Source: Deltaproteobacteria bacterium
GTDB lineage: Bacteria > JAGRBM01 > JAHCIT01
Assembly (NCBI GenBank): GCA_026129095.1
Contig: JAHCIT010000003.1
Location: 310,001 to 374,000, forward strand
DNA length: 64,000 nt
Reading direction: 5' to 3'
A program made the translations under genes and the position numbers. Positions 45,044 to 53,314 of the stretch are shown in pieces. Within the stretch, counting starts at the first letter, position 1; every line of letters starts with the position of its first letter. The notes beneath the pieces were generated by a model. It had not been told where the DNA came from, did no database searches, and saw only the letters and a list, made by a program, of their open reading frames with translations.

Positions 45044-46324
45044 ATGACCCGCACCGCCCCTGAAACGCCGGACCCGTCGCCGGTCCGCTTTGCGTGGATC
45101 GACAGCCGCACGTCCGATCTCGTCTGGTATATCGGCTCGGCCGCCGCCGGGTGGCTGTACGCGGCGCTCATCCTATGGCTCGGAAGCGGCCTCGAAAACC
45201 CGGAGACCGATCCCGTTTTCACATTCCGCGCAGGCGGACTGGATATCCCGGTCACGCTGACCGTGATCGTCCTGTGGAGCTGGGCGTTCGTGCTCGATGG
45301 GCCGCACCTGTGGGGGACGCTTGGCCGGACCGTGATGGACCCCACCGAGCGTGCAACCCGCGGCCCGGTACTGTGGAAGTCGTTCCTGTTCTTCCTCGCG
45401 GGACCGGTGACGATCCTGGGCCTGTGGCTCGCGGGGGCCGCCGCCGGAGCGCCCCGCCTCGCGCTCGCCGGAACGCCGGTCTTCTACTTCCTGTTCCGGT
45501 TGTGGGCCTACTACCATGTCGTGCGCCAGCACTGGGGGTTTTTCAGGCTCTACAAGCGGAAGGCCGGCGATTTCGACCCCGCCGGGGACCGGGCCGACGC
45601 CTGGTATTTCAACCTGGCGATGTATCTCCCCGTGGCGCTGTTCCTCACGGCGCCGTGGTACCCGCCGCCGACGGGCGGTTTCCCTGATCTCGGCCTGAAC
45701 ACGGCTTTCGTCGGGGGCCTTTCCGTCGCCCGGATCATCCGCCCGCTCTCATGGATTCTGCTCGCAGCCGGGACGGCCGCCTATGCCGGGTACCAGATCA
45801 TGCGCTACCGGCGCAGCCAGACGGTCAATGGCCCCAAGCTGATGCTGCTTCTCGCCACCGTACCGCTGCACGCGGCCGCCCTCTCGCACCCGGTGCTCGC
45901 CCTGTTCACCATCCCGCTCGTCACCGCCGGGCACAACCTCCAGTATCACCGGATCGTCTGGAGCTATGCCCGGAAGAAATACCATTCGGCGGCAGGCGGC
46001 CCGCCGCCACGCGGGAAACGCCAGAGGCCGGAAAACCCGTACGGGCTCGCCCGGCGGATTTTCTCGCATCCGGCTGTCTATGCCCTGACCGGCCTTGTCT
46101 TCACGTTCGCGCTGTTCCGGGGGCCGTGGATCGACTTTCTCCAGTCGGACATCGGCGCCGGGCTCGACGGCGCGATGGACCGGCCGGGATATCCCGCCGT
46201 CGGCCAGGCCCTCTTCGCCTCGTTTCTCGTCGGCTGGTCGCTGCAGCACTACTACCTGGACGGCATCATCTGGCGCGTCGGCTCGGATGCCGGCGTGAGG
46301 AAGCACCTCGGCATCGAGGGCTAA
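45044..46324 (+). CDS. Multi-pass membrane protein with conserved-looking histidine motifs
   Basis: A 426-residue protein from ATG 45044 with about 9-10 membrane segments. Histidines cluster in AYYHVVRQHWGFFRLYKRK, VTAGHNLQYHRIVWSYARK and LQHYYLDGIIWRVG, which look like metal- or heme-coordinating or catalytic positions, placed at membrane interfaces. I cannot name a family; a desaturase/hydroxylase-like or Brp/Blh-like di-iron role is only a guess. It diverges from the membrane cyclase (106 nt between starts) and converges with mscL. Confidence 0.65.
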   Translation: MTRTAPETPDPSPVRFAWIDSRTSDLVWYIGSAAAGWLYAALILWLGSGLENPETDPVFTFRAGGLDIPVTLTVIVLWSWAFVLDGPHLWGTLGRTVMDPTERATRGPVLWKSFLFFLAGPVTILGLWLAGAAAGAPRLALAGTPVFYFLFRLWAYYHVVRQHWGFFRLYKRKAGDFDPAGDRADAWYFNLAMYLPVALFLTAPWYPPPTGGFPDLGLNTAFVGGLSVARIIRPLSWILLAAGTAAYAGYQIMRYRRSQTVNGPKLMLLLATVPLHAAALSHPVLALFTIPLVTAGHNLQYHRIVWSYARKKYHSAAGGPPPRGKRQRPENPYGLARRIFSHPAVYALTGLVFTFALFRGPWIDFLQSDIGAGLDGAMDRPGYPAVGQALFASFLVGWSLQHYYLDGIIWRVGSDAGVRKHLGIEG

Positions 46325-46333
46325 CGCACATCA

Positions 46334-46351
46334 CCGCCGGATGTCCGGCGG
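46334..46351. terminator. Hairpin between convergent genes
   Basis: CCGCCGG (46334-46340), ATGT, CCGGCGG (46345-46351): a perfect 7-bp stem between the stop at 46324 and the mscL stop at 46375. No run of T on either side, so terminator function is plausible only from position. Confidence 0.4.
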
Positions 46352-46374
46352 CAAAAGCGAAACGGAGCGAAGCC

Positions 46375-46839
46375 CTAGGCGGCTTTCATCTCGCTCGTGC
46401 AGTGCGGGCAGCGGGTCGCCTTGATATGGATTTTCGAGAAGCAGTGCGGGCATTCCTTTTCCGTTGGAGCCGCCGGGGCCGCGGGAGCTTCCTTCCGTGC
46501 CAGTTCGGTTTTCACCCGGTTGAACTGCTTGATGATCATGAACATCACGAACGCCGTGATCGTGAAATCGATCACCGTGTTCATGAACAGGCCGTAGTTG
46601 ATGGTCGCCGCACCCGCCGCCTTGGCGTCGGCCAGCGACTTGAAATCACCACCCGACAGGCTGATGAACAGGTCGCTGAAGTTGACCCGTCCGACCAGCG
46701 CGCCGACCGGTGGCATCAGCACGTCATTGACGGCGGAGGTCACGATCTTTCCGAACACGCCGCCGATAATCACACCGACGGCCAGATCGATCACGTTCCC
46801 CCGGATTGCAAAATCACGGAACTCTTTCGCTATCGACAC
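46375..46839 (-). CDS. mscL: Large-conductance mechanosensitive channel MscL with C-terminal zinc ribbon
   Basis: A 154-residue channel that opens under membrane tension during hypo-osmotic shock. N-terminal amphipathic helix and TM1 ([40 protein letters not shown]) and TM2 ([20 protein letters not shown]) are canonical. After the usual C-terminal helix it adds a CPHC-x12-CPHC zinc-ribbon-like tail (about 127-146), not found in the E. coli protein though similar tails exist in some other bacteria. ATG 46839. Confidence 0.93.
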   Translation of the reverse strand: MSIAKEFRDFAIRGNVIDLAVGVIIGGVFGKIVTSAVNDVLMPPVGALVGRVNFSDLFISLSGGDFKSLADAKAAGAATINYGLFMNTVIDFTITAFVMFMIIKQFNRVKTELARKEAPAAPAAPTEKECPHCFSKIHIKATRCPHCTSEMKAA

Positions 46840-46880
46840 GGAATGTCTCCTTGCACTGCTTATGGTGCGTTTTGAACTGG

Positions 46881-46900
46881 AAAAACCCCAGCTTGCTGGG
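46881..46900 (-). terminator. Rho-independent terminator of the OmpA-like gene
   Basis: On the minus strand, CCCAGC-AA-GCTGGG is followed by GTTTTTCC, 28 nt after the stop at 46929. An outer AAAACCCC/GGGGTTTT pairing (46882-46910) gives an alternative fold. Confidence 0.75.
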
Positions 46901-46928
46901 CCGGGGTTTTCCGTACGGTATCAATCTA

Positions 46929-47810
46929 TCAGTTCTGGGCGGGTTCGAGAACCAGAAACTCGACCCGGCGGTTCTGTGCCTGCTTGTCCGGGGTATCGTC
47001 GGGGGTAACAACCGGCCTTTCCTCCCCGTAACCAACCGGCGAAAGGCGGCCACCCGCCACACCCTTTTGCACGAGATACGCCTTGACCGAATCGGCACGG
47101 GCCGCGGAAAGCCGCTGGTTCGCGGCAGCGTCGCCGACCGTATCCGTATGGCCAGCCACCTCGACCTTCGTGATCTGCGGGTTGTCCACCAGTACCCGGG
47201 CGACATCGTTCAGAAGGTCATATGACTTCGCCAGGATGTCGGCCTTACTGGTTGCGAAGTAGACCGGCTGAAGGATCACGATCCGGTTGCCTTCCACCCG
47301 TGCCAGGGCCTTGCTGCTTGGCAACAGCGTGAAATCCGTCACTGTCTTTTTACCAGCAGCGACTTTCACGTCCTTCACTTGCGGCTCATGATCCTTGGCG
47401 GCCGCACGGACATGGTAGTTTCCCTCAGGCAGTTCCTCGCTGTAGGCAGCATCCCTGGCAGAAACATTCCTGACGGTTTTCCCGTTCTGCTCGAAGGCAA
47501 GGGAGGCCGAAAGCGGCGATCCATCAGCAGACGTCACCTTGCCCTCAGCCGAACCCTGCGTCTTGGCGGCAGCAGCCACCGGTGCCTTGACGGCAGGCTC
47601 GGACCTTGCCGTATCCTGGGCAGGAGCCTTCTCCGCCTGCCTTCTTCCCCAGCCACTGCCGCATTCATCCCAATACCTGCAGCGGCGCATCCCGCGCTCA
47701 TTCAGGGTGCCGCGGTAGTTTTCGTATTTCCCCGCTCCAAGATCAGCACATCCCGCGGCAAATACCGACAAGACCAAAGTGAACAGAAGTTTTTTCAAGT
47801 TTGTCTCCAT
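46929..47810 (-). CDS. OmpA-family lipoprotein (Pal-like) with a carboxypeptidase-regulatory-like domain
   Basis: A 293-residue lipoprotein, ATG 47810. Lipobox LVLSVFAAGCADLG with Cys at about 21. A cysteine pair in the following stretch (RRCRYWDECGSGWG) may form a disulfide. A beta-sandwich region resembling CarboxypepD_reg (about 85-160, EGKVTSADGSPLSASL, SEELPEGNYHVRAAAKDHEP) precedes the C-terminal OmpA peptidoglycan-binding domain (about 170-293) with VEVAGHTDTVGDAAANQRLS and the C-terminal VGYGEERPVVTPDDTPDKQA followed by QNRRVEF, all canonical. It anchors the outer membrane to peptidoglycan. Confidence 0.92.
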   Translation of the reverse strand: METNLKKLLFTLVLSVFAAGCADLGAGKYENYRGTLNERGMRRCRYWDECGSGWGRRQAEKAPAQDTARSEPAVKAPVAAAAKTQGSAEGKVTSADGSPLSASLAFEQNGKTVRNVSARDAAYSEELPEGNYHVRAAAKDHEPQVKDVKVAAGKKTVTDFTLLPSSKALARVEGNRIVILQPVYFATSKADILAKSYDLLNDVARVLVDNPQITKVEVAGHTDTVGDAAANQRLSAARADSVKAYLVQKGVAGGRLSPVGYGEERPVVTPDDTPDKQAQNRRVEFLVLEPAQN

Positions 47811-47913
47811 CGTTTAGTAGTTTTGTCAGCCAGTCCACATCCCCGGCCAAACGCCCGTAGCATCCCTCAGGGCAGACCAGCCCCGCCATGACCAATATCA
47901 TTACACAACCGGT

Positions 47914-48582
47914 TTACTCAACCGTATGGCTCCCGTCCTTCAACTGCGCGTATACCATCCCCGCCAGTTCGCTAACCAGTTCCTCCCGGGAGACGTCCGC
48001 CGGGCGGTTCAGCGCGATCCGTATGACCGCCACGGCAGCCATGCTTAGCAGGAGGAAAAACCGTGCCCGGCGTCTGGATTCCGGCTGCCTCGCGTCTATC
48101 TCCCGCCAGCCGAGCTGGCTGACCGCCACCAGAATACGGGTTTCGATCTGCCGTGCGACGGCCGCCTGCTCGATCATGGGAACCCCGGTGAGGATTGCCC
48201 GTGCGTACACCCGGTTATGCTCGATAGCCGCCACCGCCGTCTCGACAAGTCCGTGGACGGTTTCCTCCAGGGAAGTCCTGGACAGGAGCGGAGCGCCGTG
48301 AAGGACGAAATAGCCGGTAGTCTCGGAAATCGCATGGTCTGTCATCGCCTCGATGACCGATTCCTTGTTGGGGAAATAGTGATAGAGCGAGCCGATGCTG
48401 ATACCCGCCCGTTCAGCGATCCGGTTCGTCGTGGTCCGTTCATAGCCTTCGGCGAGCAGCACTTCGGCAGCCGCCTGGATTACCGCCCGGACAGTCTCCC
48501 GCGAGCGGTTCTGCACCGGCGCCCGGCGGGCAGGCGTCACGGCCGGCCTCCCGGCCCTTTTCCGGGTGCGTTTCCGGTTCAT
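47914..48582 (-). CDS. TetR family transcriptional regulator
   Basis: A 222-residue regulator, ATG 48582. Basic N-terminus, then the helix-turn-helix domain at about 29-75 (TVRAVIQAAAEVLLAEGYER, TTTNRIAERAGISIGSLYHYF, PNKESVIEAM). C-terminal domain of the Tetracyclin_repressor_C type. It is divergent from the Coq4-like gene, with two inverted repeats in the 188-nt intergenic region, which suggests autoregulation and control of that gene. The ligand cannot be deduced. Confidence 0.92.
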   Translation of the reverse strand: MNRKRTRKRAGRPAVTPARRAPVQNRSRETVRAVIQAAAEVLLAEGYERTTTNRIAERAGISIGSLYHYFPNKESVIEAMTDHAISETTGYFVLHGAPLLSRTSLEETVHGLVETAVAAIEHNRVYARAILTGVPMIEQAAVARQIETRILVAVSQLGWREIDARQPESRRRARFFLLLSMAAVAVIRIALNRPADVSREELVSELAGMVYAQLKDGSHTVE

Positions 48583-48603
48583 GCAGTCAGTCTATCCATA
48601 TTC

Positions 48604-48615
48604 GAGCATTTGCTC
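48604..48615. promoter_or_regulatory. Palindrome GAGCA-TT-TGCTC, candidate TetR operator
   Basis: Perfect 5-bp arms separated by two bases (extends to TTGAGCAAATGCTCGAA on the minus strand, nearly palindromic). It is 22 nt upstream of the TetR start, the usual place for an autoregulatory operator of this family. Confidence 0.5.
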
Positions 48616-48626
48616 AATTTTCAGGA

Positions 48627-48647
48627 GCCCATTTCCCTGAAATGGGC
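48627..48647. promoter_or_regulatory. Inverted repeat GCCCATTTC-CCT-GAAATGGGC
   Basis: Perfect 9-bp arms with a 3-nt spacer (48627-48635 and 48639-48647), in the shared upstream region of the TetR gene and the Coq4-like gene. It is either a second operator or a hairpin in the leader transcript of one of the genes. No T-run follows. Confidence 0.5.
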
Positions 48648-48770
48648 AAAAGGAGCCCTTCAAGGCATGAAAACGAATGCGAGTAGTTCCGGGCGAACGG
48701 CCGTATATCCTTATAAATAGCGAAGCGGAGGCTGTGCAGGAGCATTACAACCCCGGTCGAAGGAGCGTTC

Positions 48771-49568
48771 ATGAGCGTTTACAGCAAGCCATCAAGAAAG
48801 GGCGGCCTGTTCAGTGATCTCGGCAAATACCGCGAGATGCTGTTCTCGCGCAGCAGCATGCTGCCAGACGGGATCATGGACCGGCTCCTGTCAGCGAAGA
48901 ACCTGCTCGTCACCATCGACAACCCGTGGAACTCCGACATCGAGCAGGGGATCAATGCGCTCATCAATACCACCCTGTCCAGAAATCCCGTGAGCGACGC
49001 TGAGGTGGCCTCAAAGGCGCACCCCGCCCTGTGGTCAATGTACAAGGAGCGGTACGATCCGCCGGTCGATCTTGCCCGTCTGGAGAAGCTCCCCGACGGC
49101 ACCCTGGGACGAACCTACGCCCGGTTCATGTCGGACAACGGCATCCAGCAGCTGCAAAGCATGGTAAAAATCCGGCAGCCCCGGAACTTCAGCGAATGGG
49201 TCATCCGGCGGGCCTACAAGCTGCACGATGTAATGCACGCCATACTGGGCTGCGACGCCGAGATCATGGGGGAAGTCAGGATCAATGCATGGTCGGCCGG
49301 TCAGGCGATGGCGGATGCTACGCTTCAGGGAAAAGGCCGCCAGGGAGCCGGCTCTCATGGGTTCATGGGTGTTGGCGTGCTTCTCATGCACGTCGCCTAC
49401 AAGCGCGGGCAGGATTTCCCCGAGGCTCTCTCGCTTGCCGTCGAGTGGCTGGAGCGCGGCAGGAAGGATCCGTTCCACATACCGCTCAAGGTCGAGGAGC
49501 TGTGGGAAATGCCCCTTGGCGATGTGAGGGAGTTCTACCGGTCCGGGCGGTTTCTAGCAGCAGACTAA
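48771..49568 (+). CDS. Coq4-family protein
   Basis: A 265-residue protein with the signature of the Coq4 family (ubiquinone-biosynthesis scaffold / C1 decarboxylase in eukaryotes). The zinc motif HDxxHx11E is intact: H152-D153-x2-H156-x11-E168, in KLHDVMHAILGCDAEIMGE, and LEKLPDGTLGRTYARFM matches the family's conserved region. ATG 48771 is behind AAGGAG. It is divergent from a TetR regulator. No other quinone-biosynthesis gene is adjacent, so its physiological role here is open. Membrane association as in Coq4 is inference. Confidence 0.88.
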   Translation: MSVYSKPSRKGGLFSDLGKYREMLFSRSSMLPDGIMDRLLSAKNLLVTIDNPWNSDIEQGINALINTTLSRNPVSDAEVASKAHPALWSMYKERYDPPVDLARLEKLPDGTLGRTYARFMSDNGIQQLQSMVKIRQPRNFSEWVIRRAYKLHDVMHAILGCDAEIMGEVRINAWSAGQAMADATLQGKGRQGAGSHGFMGVGVLLMHVAYKRGQDFPEALSLAVEWLERGRKDPFHIPLKVEELWEMPLGDVREFYRSGRFLAAD

Positions 49569-49611
49569 ACCGGGCAAGCAAGCGGCCACAGACTCCTGCC
49601 AGCAATGGCTG

Positions 49612-51030
49612 CTACGCCGCGAGTTCCTCCTGGCCAGCCGCACTGCCAAGGGGGATATCCACCGTTACGGTTGTACCGCGCCCCTCCTCACTGTCGAGAC
49701 CGATACTTCCTCCAGCCCGGTGCACAAGTTCGTTTACCACGTACAGACCCAGGCCGACATTCCCGCTAGCCCCCTCACCCGTAATGAATGGCTTGAAGAT
49801 CTCTGCCTGGAGTGCCTTTGGAATGCCCCGGCCCGTATCTGAAATCTTCAGCCGGAGCGAATGGCCATGTAATGATGCCGCGAGCCTGGGTTCCTGTGCG
49901 CCGCCTGCTCCACGGGCATTATCCAGCAGGTTCCGGAGCATGGTGAGTGTCATCCGCTCATTGACGGGAGCCTGGTCCACGCCCGCCTCCGTATGAACAG
50001 CAATACCGGGATACTCGGACCGGATCGTGTCGAGGATAGTGGACAACGGCCGCGACGAGTCTTCAGGAGCCAGCAGGTCGGCCAAAAGATACAAACGGCT
50101 GGCAATATTCGCCGCCCTCGCCTGCCCTGACAGGCAACTATCAATGCTTTGCAGGACTTCCCGCTTCTGGGAAGCCGTGGCACCCGACTGCTCGACATCC
50201 TCCTTCAGCATCTGGAACAAGGCCCCGCTGGATGAAAGCGGGTTCCGGAGCTCATGGGCGGCACCCGTTACCAGCGAACCCATCGCTGCCAGCGACTCGG
50301 CACGCACCAACTGGTCCTTCTGTTCCCGAAGGAGTGCGTATGCCGCTTTCAACTGCTCCTCCCGCTTTCGCCACTGTTCGACCAGATATATCGCAAAGAC
50401 GAACATACTGAGCTGGAACACCGTTACCCAACTTCCCGTGAACAACAGCCAGGAAGAGTGAAGCCTTCCGTCAATCACCAGATCGTCCCGCATTAGCGGA
50501 GCGTACGGGAACCACCCAAACTGCGAACCCGCAATGGAAATCGCCTGGAATGAGACGCCCGTAACAACCGCATAAACAACCGGACGGATTCCAAACAGCA
50601 GCCCGCCCAGGAGCACTCCTGATATTCCAAACAAGACCGCATAGGGAGTGGTGAACAGCCCGAAACCGTGTGCCGCCAGCATGGTATGAACGGTGCATAG
50701 CTGAATGACTGTATGCATCATCACTGTTTCGAGAGATTTCACCTTGCGCACCGCAAAACAGATCATCGCCAGAACTGCCCATCCGGCAATGAACCCCATC
50801 TCGATCTGGTCGGCGACATGTGCCGCAGCCGGTTCAAGATATGGTGCCCGCAAGGGATCAGCCAGCAACCATTTGAACATCAACCCGTGCGCACCCGAAA
50901 GACCGAGACAGATCACCGAAGCCAGCGCCGTCCGGTCCCCGAGGCTCCACTCCAGCAGGTTGCTGAACTTCTGGCTAACCCCATCAAGAAACGACTTCCC
51001 GCTGAAAGCGGCTTTCGAAACACCACTCAT
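49612..51030 (-). CDS. Sensor histidine kinase with PYAP membrane module
   Basis: A 472-residue kinase (ATG 51030; GTG 51033 one codon earlier is possible). A six-span membrane module (about 28-220) contains TVHTMLAAHGFGLF and GSQFGWFPYAPLMR (motif PYAP), then a cytoplasmic helix (QWRKREEQLKAAYALLREQK). HisKA-like region with H259 in LVTGAAHELRNPLSS, and HATPase with N box LRNLLDNARGAG, G1 SDTGRGIPK and G2 NVGLGLYVVNELV. It is 6 nt downstream of its paralogue at 51037, so the pair is probably cotranscribed. No response regulator is nearby. Confidence 0.9.
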   Translation of the reverse strand: MSGVSKAAFSGKSFLDGVSQKFSNLLEWSLGDRTALASVICLGLSGAHGLMFKWLLADPLRAPYLEPAAAHVADQIEMGFIAGWAVLAMICFAVRKVKSLETVMMHTVIQLCTVHTMLAAHGFGLFTTPYAVLFGISGVLLGGLLFGIRPVVYAVVTGVSFQAISIAGSQFGWFPYAPLMRDDLVIDGRLHSSWLLFTGSWVTVFQLSMFVFAIYLVEQWRKREEQLKAAYALLREQKDQLVRAESLAAMGSLVTGAAHELRNPLSSSGALFQMLKEDVEQSGATASQKREVLQSIDSCLSGQARAANIASRLYLLADLLAPEDSSRPLSTILDTIRSEYPGIAVHTEAGVDQAPVNERMTLTMLRNLLDNARGAGGAQEPRLAASLHGHSLRLKISDTGRGIPKALQAEIFKPFITGEGASGNVGLGLYVVNELVHRAGGSIGLDSEEGRGTTVTVDIPLGSAAGQEELAA

Positions 51031-51036
51031 CACCCG

Positions 51037-52446
51037 TCACATCCCATGCGGTGCTCCATCTACGGGAAGCAGTATTGAAACCGAAGTGCCGCGGCCTGCC
51101 TGGCTTTGCAGATCGATGGTCCCCCCGGCCCGATGGACCAGTTCATGAACGATGTACAGTCCAAGCCCCAATCCGTGTCCCTCACCAGCCTTCTGTCCGG
51201 TAAAAAACGGCTTGAACACCTCGCTTTGCATCGCCTCCGGGATTCCTCTCCCCGAATCACTGACCCTGATATCCAGGAAGCGATCCGCCAGCGACGCCAC
51301 AACCCTCGGCGGCGTGTCCCCACCTGCGGCAACTGCGTTCTTCAGAAGATTCCGGAGAACCGTTGCAACCAGCCGTTCATTGACTGGTACCGAAGCTGCC
51401 TGCGGCGATACCTGAAATACAGATTGCGGGTAGTCGCTCCGGATAAGGTTCATGACCGCATCCAGTGGATGGCTTTCACCCCCCGGAGCAAGCGCTTCTG
51501 CGATCGAGTTCAGCCTGCCAGCAATATCCGCTGCACGCTCATGCCCTTTCAGCGACATCTCGACAATCCGCAGCGCTTCCGATTTCTGGGATTCGGGAGC
51601 ATCTGATGCGGCGATATCTGTCCGGAGCTTCTGGAAACTCGTCCGGGCGAAATCGAGCGGACGCTGCAACTCCCTGGCCGCTCCCGATACCAGTGAACCG
51701 ACCGCCGCAAGCGATTCGGCCCTGACCAGCTGGGTTTTCTGCTCACGCAGCAGCACGTATGCAGCCTCAAGCCGTTCCTGCCGGCCTCTCCACTGGGACA
51801 GGATGTAGAGGCCGACCACCATCGTCGCAACCTGGCAAATCGTCACCCAGCTACCTGTCAGGACGAGCCAGGAAACCGGGAGGCGTTCATTAATGACCGG
51901 AGTTCCACGCAATAACGGAGCATAGGGGAACCAGCCGTTCTGGCTGCCGATGGTCGACAGGACCTGGATCGCGACCCCCGTCAGCACGCCATAACTCACT
52001 GGCCTGACGCCCATGAGGAGCACGCCCAGCAGCATTCCACACACACCGAAAAGAACCCCATAGGGCGCAGTGAACAGCCCGAAGGCATGTCCAACCAGCA
52101 TGGTATGCACGGTGAAAAGCTGGGCCGTCAGGTATACCAGCGGCTGGCCAAGAATCCGGAGCCTGTCAGACCGCGCCGCCAGGCAAATGCCCAGGAATAC
52201 GGCCCATATCACAACGAATGCGTTCTGGAGATTTCTCGCAAATAACGCCGCCTGAGGTTCCATGTACGGAGCCCGGGACGAATCCTCGACAAGCCAGTAA
52301 AAATATACCGCCCAGGAGAACGCAAGACCGAGACAGGTCCCGCAGGCAAGCGCCGCCTTGCCGGCAGGGCTCCACTCCAGCGGATTACCAATCCGCTGGA
52401 TCAGGGAGTCAACTGCACCTGATGAAGCTGACGGCTTTTCGGGCAT
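51037..52446 (-). CDS. Histidine kinase paralogue lacking the phospho-accepting histidine
   Basis: A 469-residue protein, ATG 52446. Same plan as its neighbour: RIGNPLEWS start, TVHTMLVGHAFGLF, WFPYAPLL (PYAP at 174-177), then WRGRQERLEAAYVLLREQK. But in the H box GAARELQRPLDF, the histidine is replaced by arginine (codon AGG, R258) and R-N-P becomes Q-R-P. The ATPase part is complete (LRNLLKNAVAAG, SDSGRGIPEA, GHGLGLGLYIVHEL). So it can probably bind ATP, but cannot autophosphorylate in the usual way. It may heterodimerise with the intact kinase downstream, as its transmembrane partner or phosphorylation in trans. Confidence 0.88.
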   Translation of the reverse strand: MPEKPSASSGAVDSLIQRIGNPLEWSPAGKAALACGTCLGLAFSWAVYFYWLVEDSSRAPYMEPQAALFARNLQNAFVVIWAVFLGICLAARSDRLRILGQPLVYLTAQLFTVHTMLVGHAFGLFTAPYGVLFGVCGMLLGVLLMGVRPVSYGVLTGVAIQVLSTIGSQNGWFPYAPLLRGTPVINERLPVSWLVLTGSWVTICQVATMVVGLYILSQWRGRQERLEAAYVLLREQKTQLVRAESLAAVGSLVSGAARELQRPLDFARTSFQKLRTDIAASDAPESQKSEALRIVEMSLKGHERAADIAGRLNSIAEALAPGGESHPLDAVMNLIRSDYPQSVFQVSPQAASVPVNERLVATVLRNLLKNAVAAGGDTPPRVVASLADRFLDIRVSDSGRGIPEAMQSEVFKPFFTGQKAGEGHGLGLGLYIVHELVHRAGGTIDLQSQAGRGTSVSILLPVDGAPHGM

Positions 52447-52561
52447 GCCAGACTGATAACCGGGAAAGCAGCCTCGCGCCAGCTAAACACGTAAAGGAAC
52501 CGGTATGTCCACTGTGTTCCGGCAAGATTGTTTATAAAGAGGCGTGGACCCCAAGAAGAAA

Positions 52562-52593
52562 AACGCCAGAGCTTTCATAGCTCTGGCGTTTTT
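52562..52593 (-). terminator. Bidirectional Rho-independent terminator
   Basis: AACGCCAGAGCT (52562-52573), TTCAT, AGCTCTGGCGTT (52579-52590): a perfect 12-bp stem with T-run on both sides (TTTTTC plus; TTTTTCTTC minus). It ends the lipoprotein gene at 52617-53117. Confidence 0.92.
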
Positions 52594-52616
52594 CTTGCCG
52601 TTACGAGCACTACTCG

Positions 52617-53117
52617 TCAGTTACAGCCCGGGCTCTCGGTGCTTGCATCTCCGATATTGCAGTCCACAAGCGACATGACGTAGTCCTGCGACTCACCGCC
52701 GGGTATCCCGTCGTAGTAGACCGTAATGTCCCAGCTCTCCGTGCCTTCATTATAGGACATGTCGGTGATTTCGAGCGTGACATCGCCGCTCTCGCCATCA
52801 AGGACCACATCGATACTGTCCTCACCCGTGAATTCGTAGGTTCCGTCGTAAGCGCCGCCCCGTTCCAAGTTGGTGCTGTCATAAAGTGAACCCGACACGA
52901 TCACCTGGGCATCGCCATCACCATACAACGCGATCTTCAGGGCAATCGAACTGGTCCCGGCACTCTCCCAGTAGGATGTCCCGGTCGCAGCGGTAGCACC
53001 GGACAAAAAGACAGCGAGGGGATGGGGCTCATCCTCTACGGCCGCACGGTTGCTGCCGCAACCCATGATAGTCCCGACAGAAATGATCGCTACGAAAAGT
53101 GCAATGGAACGCTTCAT
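52617..53117 (-). CDS. Small lipoprotein of unknown function
   Basis: A 166-residue lipoprotein, ATG 53117. Signal peptide with lipobox VGTIMGCGSN (Cys about 20). The mature part is acidic, beta-rich (IALKIALYGDGDAQVIVSGS, DSIDVVLDGESGDVTLEI), with two C-terminal cysteines (LVDCNIGDASTESPGCN) that may form a disulfide. It has no recognised family. A strong terminator lies 24 nt after its stop. Confidence 0.8.
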   Translation of the reverse strand: MKRSIALFVAIISVGTIMGCGSNRAAVEDEPHPLAVFLSGATAATGTSYWESAGTSSIALKIALYGDGDAQVIVSGSLYDSTNLERGGAYDGTYEFTGEDSIDVVLDGESGDVTLEITDMSYNEGTESWDITVYYDGIPGGESQDYVMSLVDCNIGDASTESPGCN

Positions 53118-53314
53118 TATATGGAATTCCCCTGTAGTTTGTGTTGTGCGGCTGGAACCTTGAGTTCAGACACATCCGCGAAGGGATCAGCCATAACCGA
53201 AGCCGTGAAAACCTGCAACCCGGCAGACCCTTTTAGTGGAAATCCCGCTGCGTGGGATATACAGCTCTCCCCACGGGCAGCCAGCGGCCATGCTGCCATG
53301 AGACCAGGAGCGAA

